From positions 1 to 64,000 of the forward strand of contig JALRME010000071.1 of assembly GCA_026120035.1 (NCBI GenBank): DNA of 64,000 bases. Reading direction: 5' to 3'. Positions within the stretch are counted from its first letter, which is position 1; each line of letters starts with the position of its first letter. The translations under genes were made by a program, and so were the position numbers. Shown piece by piece: positions 1 to 9,298 of this stretch. Below the pieces are notes generated by a model. It was not told the DNA's origin. It was given only the letters and a program-made list of their open reading frames with translations, and did no database searches. The DNA comes from Coleophoma eucalyptorum. Its lineage: Eukaryota; Ascomycota; Leotiomycetes; Helotiales; Dermateaceae.

Positions 1-95
1 TCACTTATAAGGAACATCTATGTTTTACCTTACCATTTTGACCTGTCTATTATAGCTACAGTTGAAATAAGAGGTATATAGATCAACCAACACCA
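1..95 (-). repeat. Dispersed repeat family 2, partial copy
   Basis: This stretch matches, in reverse orientation, the left part of the longer repeats at 35614-35915 and 55624-55932 and the partial copy at 12472-12565. The shared core includes TTTTGACCTGTC followed shortly by CAGTTGAAATAAGAG. The copy may continue beyond the window start. Identity was judged by eye. It lies just beyond the 3' end of the first MFS transporter gene. Confidence 0.7.
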
Positions 96-186
96 ACAAA
101 TAATAATTGACTTTTATAATCTAATCCTCTAAACTATTCTAGACTTTCATGCAAAAGATAATCTATACAGTTGTCTGTTCAGTAAT

Positions 187-1737
187 TTAACTTGACCTGT
201 GACTGTTATTACCTTGTTTCTGTAAGATATCAACGCGCCATTTCTCTCCATACCCCGTAAGCAGCCATAGCAGTGCAGACGTCGACATGATGAAAAGACC
301 TGATATCGTACTGAACCATCCTATACCTATGATCTCAATCGCAGGGACACAGACAGCCGTTCCTGCTGCCGCAAACATGAAGCGTGTTAGGTAGTTTCCC
401 GCCACCACGACGGAGCCTTTGCCTTGGTCCTGCATAACATCGACACAGTAAGTGTTCATGCTGGGCAAAGCCACCAGTTGAAAGAAGCCCTGTGCAAACA
501 TGACAATGACTACCAACGGGATGCCTCCAACCTCTTTCTCCACAGCCCATCCATAGGTTATCATACAGCCGGGTAGCACGACCGCCATGATCCAGGTTGC
601 GCTGTTCAGCCTGTCTTCCGGCACACGTCGGCCCCGTTTTTTAATATATCTTGCCGTGATGTAGTCTGACCAGCGGCCCCCGAAAAAGGTTCCAACAAGA
701 AAGCCAATCCCAGGAGGAAGAAAGAAAAGAGCCGACTGGATGGGAGTCTGAAGATTAAATCGTGGATTTAGCACATAGCGTATCGGTGTCAGTAGAGAAT
801 ACTGGTTCCACATGATGGATGAAACGCCGAGAGCCACGATCCATAGGTTGGGGAAAGTCACCAGGGGATGAATGACATTTAAAGGATTCACCAGTTGCGC
901 GAGCAATACAATGCGCTGCTTGGTTCGCATGTCTTTGAAGATATCATTTTTTTGCGGCATGGTCTCTGGCAAAAGAAAGATAACCAGAACTGCTGCTACG
1001 CCTGCAAGAGCAGATTGCACCCAGAAGATAACTCGCCACGAAACAAAGGTGATGACAATGCCGCCAAGCAGAGGGGCCACTGTAGGTCCAACCAAGGTAC
1101 CTGACAGGAATAAGCTCAGCGCTCGACCTCTTTCCGTAGGGTGATAAATATCCCCCAGGACTACAGATCCGACGACCAGGAAAGCCGTCCCTTGAAATGC
1201 CGTTAGCATGCGAAACGCAAAGTACGCGCCAATGTTGGGTGCCAGGGCAGTTCCGATGCTGAATGCTGTTTGAAGCACACTCGAGATAACCAAGATCCAC
1301 CGACGGCCAAATGCCTGGGCCAGGGGCCCCCATACCAGAGGGCTGATGGCCATGAAAACGAAAAATAGTGCATTGGAGACATTAATGATGACAATTGTAG
1401 TTTGAAATGTGATTGCAACCTCAGGGATAGCGACTAGGACTGCCGTGGAGCTGATGGGTGTAAGAAACCCACAGAAACACAGAATAAAGACAATGATGGC
1501 CTTTTTCTTTGTAGTGAAGCTATCATATGCCGGTATGTTAGATTCCTGGGGAAAGGTGATAGGATCATCATCTGCATCATCGCCAATCGCCAGTTGTCTC
1601 TCGAGATCAGATTCTGCGATGTGGGTAGACTTCTCTTCGACAGCTGCTTGATGCGAAGAGTTGGTAGGCAAAACTATTCCAGCGGCCGTGCCCATCAGAT
1701 CAGCTTCAGCTTCAGCATGGGAGAGCTCGGTGGCCAT
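187..1737 (-). CDS. MFS drug:H+ antiporter, DHA1-type
   Basis: This single-exon gene encodes a predicted 516-residue major facilitator transporter of the plasma membrane. About 80 hydrophilic N-terminal residues are followed by hydrophobic segments consistent with 12 membrane spans. The loop after span 2 carries GPLAQAFGRRWIL, a good match to MFS motif A, and later GTLVGPTVAPLLGG resembles the antiporter motif C of drug:H+ antiporters. Members of this family export small organic compounds, often drugs or secondary metabolites, but the substrate cannot be read from sequence. The reading frame extends nine bases further upstream only through a GTG, so the ATG at 1737 is taken as the start. No biosynthetic gene sits beside it. 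Family assignment is secure; the physiological role is not. Confidence 0.93.
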   Translation of the reverse strand: MATELSHAEAEADLMGTAAGIVLPTNSSHQAAVEEKSTHIAESDLERQLAIGDDADDDPITFPQESNIPAYDSFTTKKKAIIVFILCFCGFLTPISSTAVLVAIPEVAITFQTTIVIINVSNALFFVFMAISPLVWGPLAQAFGRRWILVISSVLQTAFSIGTALAPNIGAYFAFRMLTAFQGTAFLVVGSVVLGDIYHPTERGRALSLFLSGTLVGPTVAPLLGGIVITFVSWRVIFWVQSALAGVAAVLVIFLLPETMPQKNDIFKDMRTKQRIVLLAQLVNPLNVIHPLVTFPNLWIVALGVSSIMWNQYSLLTPIRYVLNPRFNLQTPIQSALFFLPPGIGFLVGTFFGGRWSDYITARYIKKRGRRVPEDRLNSATWIMAVVLPGCMITYGWAVEKEVGGIPLVVIVMFAQGFFQLVALPSMNTYCVDVMQDQGKGSVVVAGNYLTRFMFAAAGTAVCVPAIEIIGIGWFSTISGLFIMSTSALLWLLTGYGEKWRVDILQKQGNNSHRSS

Positions 1738-3226
1738 TCTCAACACTTCAGCCTACTGCCAGCTGGGAGAGAAGTGATAGAGAATTGCTCGTTAAAAGCT
1801 GACTTATCCGGCTACGATCCAAGCTGTATTATAATCGGGAGTATATACATATATGTAGCTTTAGAGAGTGAACTAATCTTTCTTCGTCGATTTAAGCTTC
1901 AAGGGCCATCCCGCTCATAAAATTCCTACAACCCACGATCCACTAGGATGGTCTCCGATATGACGTTATTTACTGGAGCCAAAAATCGTCTCCACTTTAG
2001 TGTACTTAATATTCATTCTGTGTTGCAAATTTTTGTTTATAAGTGGGGGTGAGTGAGTTCGCTTCGTTTGCGGGAGCTTGCTTGGCCTTGTTAGAATAGC
2101 CCGGATTGGGGAGTGTAGGCTGAGATTATTAGAGGCAGTATTATCTATAAAGTTGTACATATTGAAATTGGCCGCTGGAAAATGCGTTGACTATAAATTC
2201 CAGTGCAGAAACCCATGCGCTTTTGATGTATGCAGCAAGCCCTACGGTCTCAGGTCTTTGCTGGCGATGCAGTCCTGGAGCACTTCTGGTACAACCACCT
2301 GCGAAATATGCCTGTGAGAGGGGGAATTCTGATCGTTAGTATATCTAGCTGATGCGGGCCTAGATAAATAAAGCCTTGATGAGTTATATCTCCAAAATCT
2401 GAATCCAAGGACTGCTAGAAACTGGAAATCTAGTACATATGGCGTGATCTATTCTCTGCATCCACACCCAGCGGGAGTATTTTGAGCAGTTATGCCAAAA
2501 GGAGGCTCTATATATAATAACTTTGTAGCCTGGATAATGCATAGAAATGGCCCAACACATACTCCAGAAGTCCTAAATGCAGATGGTAAATTTGAAGTTA
2601 TTCGAGACTTTGTTGGAAGAGGCTATTGAAAAAAAAATTGACATGCGGTTAGAAGCTAAACTCTGGCCAGGCTAACAGCGTGTAATCGATGCTTGTGAAG
2701 CTAGAAGCTGTGGGATGAAAATGTCTTGAGGAGTTGCAGATATTGTTCTCGATTTTTTGTAGAGTCCAAAATTTTATTTAAAGCTTATCCATCCTAGTAA
2801 AAGGAAACAAAGAGACCGGAATGTGGAGTGAGAAACGCATCCGTAATTAGGAATAAAGGTTTGACAATATACCTGGTAATATAATAGATGCAATGTTGCC
2901 GGTGCTCTGGATACTACTTCGGGTTCATATAAGGTCAAAATTTTCGTAATAGTTGTTCGTAATTCCAGTCATTAAGGAAAACATGCTTTGAATAACAATG
3001 AAAAAGCCACTTCTTCACATTTCTTAGTGCGTGCGTCGGGCTAATCTTTGCGGCTTGAGATGGATATGTATATCAACCAAACCGTTGTAATGGACTAATC
3101 GATTAGACAGCGATGGCCAAAGCAAGTATAGGAACGACACAGGTTGCTAAGTTTTCTAATGTTCATGATATGACTGTTGTATTACGACAAAGATTTCCTT
3201 GTAAATATACATAAAAGAAGCCATTT
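1738..3226. other. Intergenic spacer, nothing recognised
   Basis: About 1.5 kb of AT-rich sequence separates two minus-strand genes. Only short reading frames occur, none with recognisable domains, and I see no tRNA, repeat copy or clear relic. The part up to about 1900 is the presumed promoter of the MFS gene. Confidence 0.6.
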
Positions 3227-4372
3227 TTAGAGGCCCATCTTACTATTCTCAATAGCCCTTTGTGTTATGATTCTGGAGTAATTATTTGTAGAGATACTGT
3301 TGCTTGCATCTGGCTTCGATAAATCTATTGTGCCACTGACTGTATTAGGAGTTGAGATAAACACAACCAGTCGCCCCAGGACAGCGAATTCAAGTTTCAA
3401 TTTGATACTATAGACCACCGATTTTGTTGCTACTTGAAGAAGGTAGAAGTTCGCATACTCGAATGAGATGACCACACAATCAAGTACGATAACAATGATA
3501 GAGATAGCGAACAGTTGCATAAGAAGTCGCCGAGTTTCATCTTTTAAGCTGCAGCGAAGAATCTTCAGAGCATGGTAGACATAGTAGCCCAATAAAATGA
3601 GCTCTTGGATGAAGAAGATTGTCAACTGGACCTTCTCAATGATGACATATCCACGTACGTAAGTCTGCTGTTTCTGACCTTTGGCCACGTTGGAACCAAA
3701 GACGAAGACGATTGTACTGAGATGGAGGACAATCCCGTCAATAATTATTGCCCTCAACAGAATCTTCAAAGCCCTGGAGTGTCCGATAAAAAGGCTCAAT
3801 CGGCTCCATAAGACTAGACTATGGCCTGTCACCATCGCAGACCAGCCAACAACCACAATAACCAGTCCGCAGTATTTCTGAGCATTGGTTTTGGCAAAAC
3901 CCATGTATTTTATGAAATACCCCAGTGCATTCAGTATCACTCCCACGTCAGCGACAAGGAGCGAGATGAAATATATGCCTCGGTACTTCGTGAACGTCAC
4001 AAAGGTGAGGACGATGATCTCGGCCGCATTGTAGACAGCTAGGGTGCACAAGACCGATATTGTAATCTCCCAGCCCGTACTTAGCGCATTATACCCTCCG
4101 GTGATGCCGCGACCACTGCTGTCAATGGACATGATGGTCGCGTTGTCGTAATTCGCAGGGACGCCTCGTGGCAACCACATGTCGTCCTTGTGAGATACCC
4201 ATGGTATCATTGTCGTTATACGATCGATCGTTCGAGGAATTAACTGTGTAAGTACATGCTGTTGTGATGTATCTCTCGCAAGTAGAACGATGGAGGAAGT
4301 CGGTATGCAGTGTAGAAGGTTGCAAGTTGCATCCCTGGATTTGATGGGATTTGTCACAAATAGGATCTTCAT
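3227..4372 (-). CDS. Seven-TM fungal membrane protein, DUF7703-like
   Basis: This single-exon gene encodes up to 381 residues with about seven hydrophobic segments between residues 100 and 345. The stretch after GYNALSTGWEI, with YNAAEI, the KYRGIYF segment and then LNALGYFIKYMG, resembles the ascomycete integral-membrane family annotated as DUF7703. Its biochemical function is unknown. The start is uncertain. The longest frame begins at 4372, but the first 54 residues are not hydrophobic-core like, and ATGs at 4210, 4180 and 4132 would place the N-terminus nearer the first membrane span, as is usual for this family. The C-terminal tail is short, polar and Ser/Asn-rich. I infer a plasma-membrane or endomembrane location. 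No neighbour suggests a partner. Confidence 0.75.
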   Translation of the reverse strand: MKILFVTNPIKSRDATCNLLHCIPTSSIVLLARDTSQQHVLTQLIPRTIDRITTMIPWVSHKDDMWLPRGVPANYDNATIMSIDSSGRGITGGYNALSTGWEITISVLCTLAVYNAAEIIVLTFVTFTKYRGIYFISLLVADVGVILNALGYFIKYMGFAKTNAQKYCGLVIVVVGWSAMVTGHSLVLWSRLSLFIGHSRALKILLRAIIIDGIVLHLSTIVFVFGSNVAKGQKQQTYVRGYVIIEKVQLTIFFIQELILLGYYVYHALKILRCSLKDETRRLLMQLFAISIIVIVLDCVVISFEYANFYLLQVATKSVVYSIKLKLEFAVLGRLVVFISTPNTVSGTIDLSKPDASNSISTNNYSRIITQRAIENSKMGL

Positions 4373-4786
4373 ATGCTAGTTGCTAGTTTAGTTGATGAGG
4401 GCTGGGCTTGTCAGAATTGGTCGATAAACTTCCGAAAACGGATAATGTGTCGCTCTAGAAGAGCAGCTAAGTGGTCATAGGGTGGAGATGTGTAGGTGCG
4501 AAACCTTACTCTAGCCATTTCTTAGCATGCGTGCGCCACCGCCGTCACCACTGTAGACAATTCATCTTGGACTGTACCGCTTCTTCTATTTTAACACGAT
4601 AGATCTGTTGAACAGTATTTTTCATCATGAATGCGCGATTCCTGTCAAAACTTGTTGGAGTATCTCAACAACTTGGTCCTCGTCCAGGTTGGCTTACTTC
4701 CATCACCCTAGTGTCAACGAGTATTAATCTCTGGTCTCAAATACCACTAGATATGCAGAAGAAAAGGAGCTTGGCTGTGACTTTTT
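4373..4786. other. Intergenic spacer
   Basis: About 410 bases lie between the 5' end of the DUF7703-like gene and the 3' end of the deaminase gene. They presumably hold the promoter of the former. No gene or repeat is seen. Confidence 0.6.
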
Positions 4787-5994
4787 CTATCGACTTGGAT
4801 AAAATCTGTCATACACCATCTCAATTTCTTGTAGAATCTTCTCCTTGTCCGACTGCTTTGCCCAAGAGACATTGATAGCATTCCTTGCTAGGACCGCAAT
4901 ATCTTTGTTACTGAATCCACACAAGTGCTTGGCAAGTAACATATTATGCAAGATCCAGCAATCTTCCATATATGTTGGATCGTCACTATTGATGGTTATC
5001 CTGATTCCTGCATCGTACAGAGTCCGAATTCTCGGCCCAAGCTTCGCATAGGTCGTATGTCGTAGATAAGACCAGGGGCAAATCGTCATGCCCATATCAC
5101 GATTGAGGATTAAATCTACCAAGGTCTGATCGTCAGCAGCATTGAGGCCATGGTCGATTCGATCGGTTCCTCCACCTGCAACGACAGATACAACCTGTCT
5201 AATGTGCTCTGGGGTATCCTTTTGATCTACGTCGCAATGCATTGTAAGCTTGTAGCCATCGCGTCGAGCCAGTCCAAACAAGTCTTCGAAAAGTGATGGG
5301 GGCCGATCTTCTTCACATGAATCAAGCCCAATGCCTACAATTATATCGCGATATGGTAGTGCGGCCTTGTAATGTTCCATAGCCGACTCGGGAGAGAGAT
5401 CGCGGAGAAAGCACATGATCCATCTTGATTTGATCTATCTAAATAGTGAGTTGGGTTCTTTCTAGTCGTGTACTAAGGGGTGGTACGTACGTTAAGTCTT
5501 GTCTCCGCCTCTATCTGAGCTTCCCTGAAACCATCCATCATCTCGCTCCAGGGTACTCCACGGCTTGTGTGGCCCTGGGGGTCAAAGAAAGGTTCACAAT
5601 AGCGAACGTTCATTGAGTTCGCATGCTCAAAGTAGTTCATGGCCAGGTCGTAGAAGTCTTCCTTTGTCTTCAGGGCTTGAAAGCCTTCGAAGTACGATTC
5701 AAAAAATACGTCTCGTTCTTCGTCATTGTTCATACGACTGGCTTCTGGCATGATTGAGTCCATTGAAGCATGAAGTTCTTCCAGACTCTGGAGGACCGGA
5801 CCGTTCGAAACAAGCCTAAGCGGGGTTCCATTTCTTTGAGTCAACTTCCATCTCAAGTCAAGAGTCAAGGTCCCTTCGATATGTACATGGAGCTCAACTT
5901 TGGGGATTTCAAGGACAAACTTGTCATCAGCTGCTAACAAATCCTCTCTCAGCTTCTTCCGAAGCTCAAGTGAAAGGGCTTCTTCGATGCCCAT
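4787..5994 (-). CDS. Adenosine deaminase-family metal-dependent amidohydrolase
   Basis: The gene has two exons (5491-5994 and 4787-5434) separated by a 56-base intron with a GTACGT donor. Joining gives a continuous 383-residue protein. The family (PF00962) hydrolytically deaminates adenosine or adenine with a bound zinc. Visible motifs are PKVELHVHIEGTL near residue 35 (metal-binding HxH), DRIDHG (histidine), and NSDDP (metal-binding aspartate). The segment MHCDVDQ occupies the place of the HAGE motif of canonical deaminases, so the usual catalytic Glu is not obviously present. A group of fungal proteins annotated as adenosine deaminases shares this form, so the true substrate is uncertain. 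The frame runs upstream of 5994 only through a TTG, so the ATG at 5994 is chosen. It would act in purine salvage, and an NCS1 permease lies 25 kb away. Confidence 0.88.
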
Positions 5995-6885
5995 GTCTAC
6001 TAGCAAGGTCGAAGATTTAGGTTGCAAGTACTTGTAAAGTCAACATTGGCTCATCCTGTGCGAAGGGGAACCCACGAGAAATAATATCTATCGTTTATAT
6101 ATGTTTGACTTGTTATTTCCACCGAAGACAACGCTAGTATAATATGTCCTTTTACAAATGGAAATTTGCAGTGAAAGTGAATGCTACTCGGGAAAAGGCG
6201 AACTCCGTGATGAATCAAAATCGGTCACAATTCCAGTTTCTTCTAGGTAGTGATTTAGGGAAGGCCCTCCCCGCACATTGCCCCGGAACTAGTTCTAGAT
6301 GGACTGTGCTTATTCGTCTTTGTTCCTTGATTATCGTAAGCCACTCTCAAGTGAGTCACAATCTCAGGCTGGGCCTCTTGCCTGCATATCATAATAAGCA
6401 TTTATTTCGTTTTACGAGGTAAGCATCTCACTTTAACCTACCCCGCCTTTATTATCATAGCGCTAGCCCTGAATTAGTCACAACTTCAGTCCATACTAGT
6501 CCAGTGTCCAACCGGTCACAGTGTCAGTCTTCTCACCCCACTTACGTGGAACGACAGTTCTAGGAGTCGCCAGGTTATGAACAGTCAATGGTGCAGAGCA
6601 TGGTCGTATTTCATCGCAACTACCCGAGCTCTGTCCTACTGACAAATCTGGCATCGAATTGATCAAGCCAGCTTCTATCTTGTCAAATATTATATCGTAG
6701 AACGGTTTTAGTAGATGTATGATGAAGACACACGTTGATTTCTCCCTTGACAAACCCGTGTCGCCCCTTCTTTGGGTTTGTCCCTATCACCCCAATCATA
6801 GGAACTCAACTCGATCAAGCTATAATTGGCCGTCTACTCTTCTGTAAGATTGACAAGTCGTGAAAGTACGACCGGGTATTCATGG
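5995..6885. other. Intergenic spacer
   Basis: About 890 bases hold the deaminase promoter and no recognisable gene. Two short open frames on opposite strands (6144-6422 and 6496-6753) have no domain similarity that I recognise and atypical composition. Confidence 0.55.
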
Positions 6886-7300
6886 TTAACCCAGAGCGCG
6901 TTTTGAAGTGGCAGAACGTAGCAATATCTCAATTTCAATAAAAAGAACAACTTGTGTTGGAGTTAAAGCCAGCCCGTTGGTTTTCCAGCCACAAGAAGCT
7001 GGATAATGGCTAGCCCCTGTACGCATAACAGAATTTAGCGGCATATTTCGCCCTTTGAACTCTTCATTGGCCATATATTGAATATCACTGTCGCTCTCAG
7101 GCTGGAATCCTAGTTGGTGGTACACGTGCCTACCCGTGCTCGATACCTCCGTTGTCGCCTTGAGGCCACCTCGTCTCTTTGCCTCACTAAGTCCCATTGC
7201 ACCGGCTTGCGAGCAACACCTCTCCGCTGGAAAAGCGGAGCTACGACACCTAAGTATAGCAAGAAGAAAGCTGGAAGATTTGGATCCGCTATAAAATAGT
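6886..7300 (-). pseudogene. GNAT N-acetyltransferase relic (C-terminal half, frameshifted)
   Basis: Reading the minus strand from 7300, one frame gives YLGVVAPLFQRRGVARK, the acetyl-CoA-binding (Q/R)xxGxG/A region of GNAT acetyltransferases. A second frame continues with GLSEAKRRGGLKATTEVSS, GRHVYHQLGF and EEFKGRNMP, typical of the C-terminal part of fungal GNAT proteins. The frames meet near 7195, where one missing base after a TGG codon explains the break. No N-terminal half is recognisable upstream. Members transfer acetyl groups to small amines or proteins. This copy cannot make a complete domain unless the frameshift is a sequencing error and a 5' exon was missed. Confidence 0.7.
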
Positions 7301-7704
7301 ACATATATAGGTTGTGCTAGCTTACAAAGGTTGGATCGGAATTGATTACACCATTAGTATTATACGGTCCATTTCATGTAAGCGTGTAAGGCGTCGGATT
7401 ATCGACAACAAAACTGATGTTGTGAACCATATTGTTATAATTCACCGGTCCACTTCTTAAAGGGGCTTTACTTCCTCACCTAGCAGTCAAATGTAGTGCA
7501 TGCTGTAATGGGCACGAGAACTGTAAACAAATGGCACGTGCAGGTGCAACAAAGGTATTTTCGGAATCACATGAAGCGGGGATACAACCCGTAAAATGAC
7601 CCACCTTTTTTTTTAAGAAAAGAAAAAAATCTTTGCTTCCTTCTAAACGACAACGATACATAAAGCTAAATATGGACATCAGTTTCTAACTAATAACCCG
7701 AATT
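7301..7704. other. Intergenic spacer upstream of the tRNA gene
   Basis: About 400 bases precede the tRNA. A short minus-strand frame (7476-7679) has no recognisable features. The expected N-terminal half of the acetyltransferase relic was sought here and not found. Confidence 0.5.
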
Positions 7705-7805
7705 GCCCGGGTAGCTCAATCGGTAGAGCGTGTGGCTCTTATTACAAGTCTATTATAGACTTTGAGATCACCTCAAGGTCGCGAGTTCGAGCCTCGCCTC
7801 GGGCT
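7705..7805 (+). tRNA. tRNA-Lys (anticodon CUU) with a 28-base intron
   Basis: The acceptor arms GCCCGGG and CTCGGGC pair with one G-T pair. The D-stem is GCTC/GAGC and the T-arm is GCGAG-TTCGAGC-CTCGC. The anticodon loop reads CTCTTA with anticodon CTT at 7738-7740. A 28-base intron (7742-7769) follows position 37, the canonical site for nuclear tRNA introns, and contains CAAG, which can pair with the anticodon. The anticodon stem carries a T-T mismatch at its middle pair. The internal B box GTTCGAGCC is intact. The discriminator base is T, which is unusual for a lysine tRNA. Confidence 0.9.
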
Positions 7806-7844
7806 CAATCCCCGTGGTTCTTTAGTCAAGGCCAGTTTCTAAGA

Positions 7845-7851
7845 TTTTTTT
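7845..7851 (+). terminator. RNA polymerase III terminator
   Basis: A run of seven T residues lies 40 bases after the tRNA-Lys end on the same strand, as expected for polymerase III termination. It is somewhat farther downstream than usual. Confidence 0.55.
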
Positions 7852-8880
7852 GTTTACAAATGTTGGCTAAAGCTTTTAGCATACTGAGCTGTGTATTGTG
7901 TTTTTGGATCCTTCTTGAAAACGTAGGCTACTAGTATATTTATATTACCGACAAGTCTTTCTACTTGATAGAGAACACAGGACAGGCTGTTTGTAACCCA
8001 ACTATCCATTCACTAAGCCAAATCCGGCAAATATGTGTGACTTTATGAGCTTATTACCGCAGCAGACTCAGCTCTCCATTCAGCTGGAACGTAAATACTA
8101 GAACAACGCCATAACTCTTATAGGGGTAATAGTACCACAGCAGCATTTCACAGGGAAAGGCGAATGCGAACCCTGTCTCTGGGAGGAAGAAAAAATATCA
8201 CATAGCCATAGCCCATGTGCGCTTTGTACAAAACCGTGTGAAGCTGCATCCACTCAATGTATGGCAGTCTGTATCAAGAGCTTGGCGCGCCTTGCGTTAA
8301 AGATTATTCTTGGTTATGTTCATACTATAGGGGGTGTGTCTTACCATGTGCAATCTTTGTGATCTATTGCTATGCTTAGAGCGTTATGCAGGACATTGAA
8401 TTCCGGGCATCGATGTCTATATATCTAAGACAACCCAATCCAATATGACACAACTCCAATTCCGAAAAAAATCCTTATTCCATATCCCGTTAGAACATGA
8501 AGTCTCCAATCGCTAGCGGATCACCATCACCACTTCTGTCTTTTCGACATGTACCCTTCTCGCCATCTGTAAGGAGGTCTTGACATCGAAGACGACCTAC
8601 CACTTCAAGCTCTCTTATTAGCTCCCTCTTTCTGTCTCTTTTATAAAATGTTGCTGCTGGCGACACTTGAACGTCTTCTTCTGTGCCCATGGTAGGCCAG
8701 TAGCACGATCCAACCCCAATCGCGCCATCAAAGTAGCACAAGCAGGACATAACTCGTTTGAACACACGAAGTCAATGTCTCATCGCTAGGCAATATTTAG
8801 TGACTTCTTGTCGTCGATTATGCTAATAGTAGATAGAACAGTACTTGTAATCGGCTTTCTGAATCTGGTATTGCGCTCCT
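7852..8880. other. Intergenic spacer
   Basis: About 1 kb without a convincing gene. A 91-residue minus-strand frame ending at 8490 starts only with GTG at 8765 and has no recognised domain. Confidence 0.5.
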
Positions 8881-9295
8881 AACCTGGTGGCGTCTGCTGG
8901 CTTGTACAAGGGCCATTTAAGATCATTGCTTTGCTGTTGGACAATGGGGCTAAGATAAATTCTCAAGGAGGATTTCATGGAACTGCATTGAGGCGACGCC
9001 ATATGGAAGGCACATAGATTTTGTCCGTCATTTACTTCGAGAAGGTGCTAATAAAAATGCCCAAGACGGTTTTTCTGGAAAAGCAATGAAGGCGACGTCA
9101 AACGGAGGACACATGGGTGTCGTCCGTCTCTTACTTCTAGGAATGACTGATGTAAATGCCCAAGGGGGCTATTATGGAATTGCATTGCAGGAGCTGTTGG
9201 CGAAATGGCCAACGGGCATATCAGTCGGAATCTGTCGTAGAGGCATACCGAACTTGAAATCCTCACTTTACTGGATTGAGAATCGCCATTTCAAG
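8881..9295 (+). pseudogene. Ankyrin-repeat relic
   Basis: Translation across three frames gives successive ankyrin-like pieces. They are LVASAGLYKGHL, then after a frameshift KIIALLLDNGAKINSQGG and HGTALR, then after a stop and frameshift FVRHLLREGANKNAQDG, MKATSNGGHMGVVRLLL and DVNAQGGYYGIALQ. This is the pattern GA-(D/N)-(V/K)-NAQGG-xxGxALxxAxxxGHxxIVRLLL of fungal ankyrin proteins, many of which are the C-terminal sensor part of NLR-like receptors. Roughly three repeats survive with at least two frameshifts. Nothing of an upstream effector or NTPase domain is seen. The relic ends four bases before the stop codon of the convergent FAD monooxygenase gene. Confidence 0.75.
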
Positions 9296-9298
9296 ATA

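Noticed and set aside
6144..6753. Two short frames on opposite strands
   Set aside because: Composition and context give no support, and no family text was seen.
8490..8765. 91-residue minus-strand open frame
   Set aside because: It starts only with GTG at 8765 and has no domain or signal I recognise. The charged middle (RDRKRELIRELE) is not enough to call a gene.
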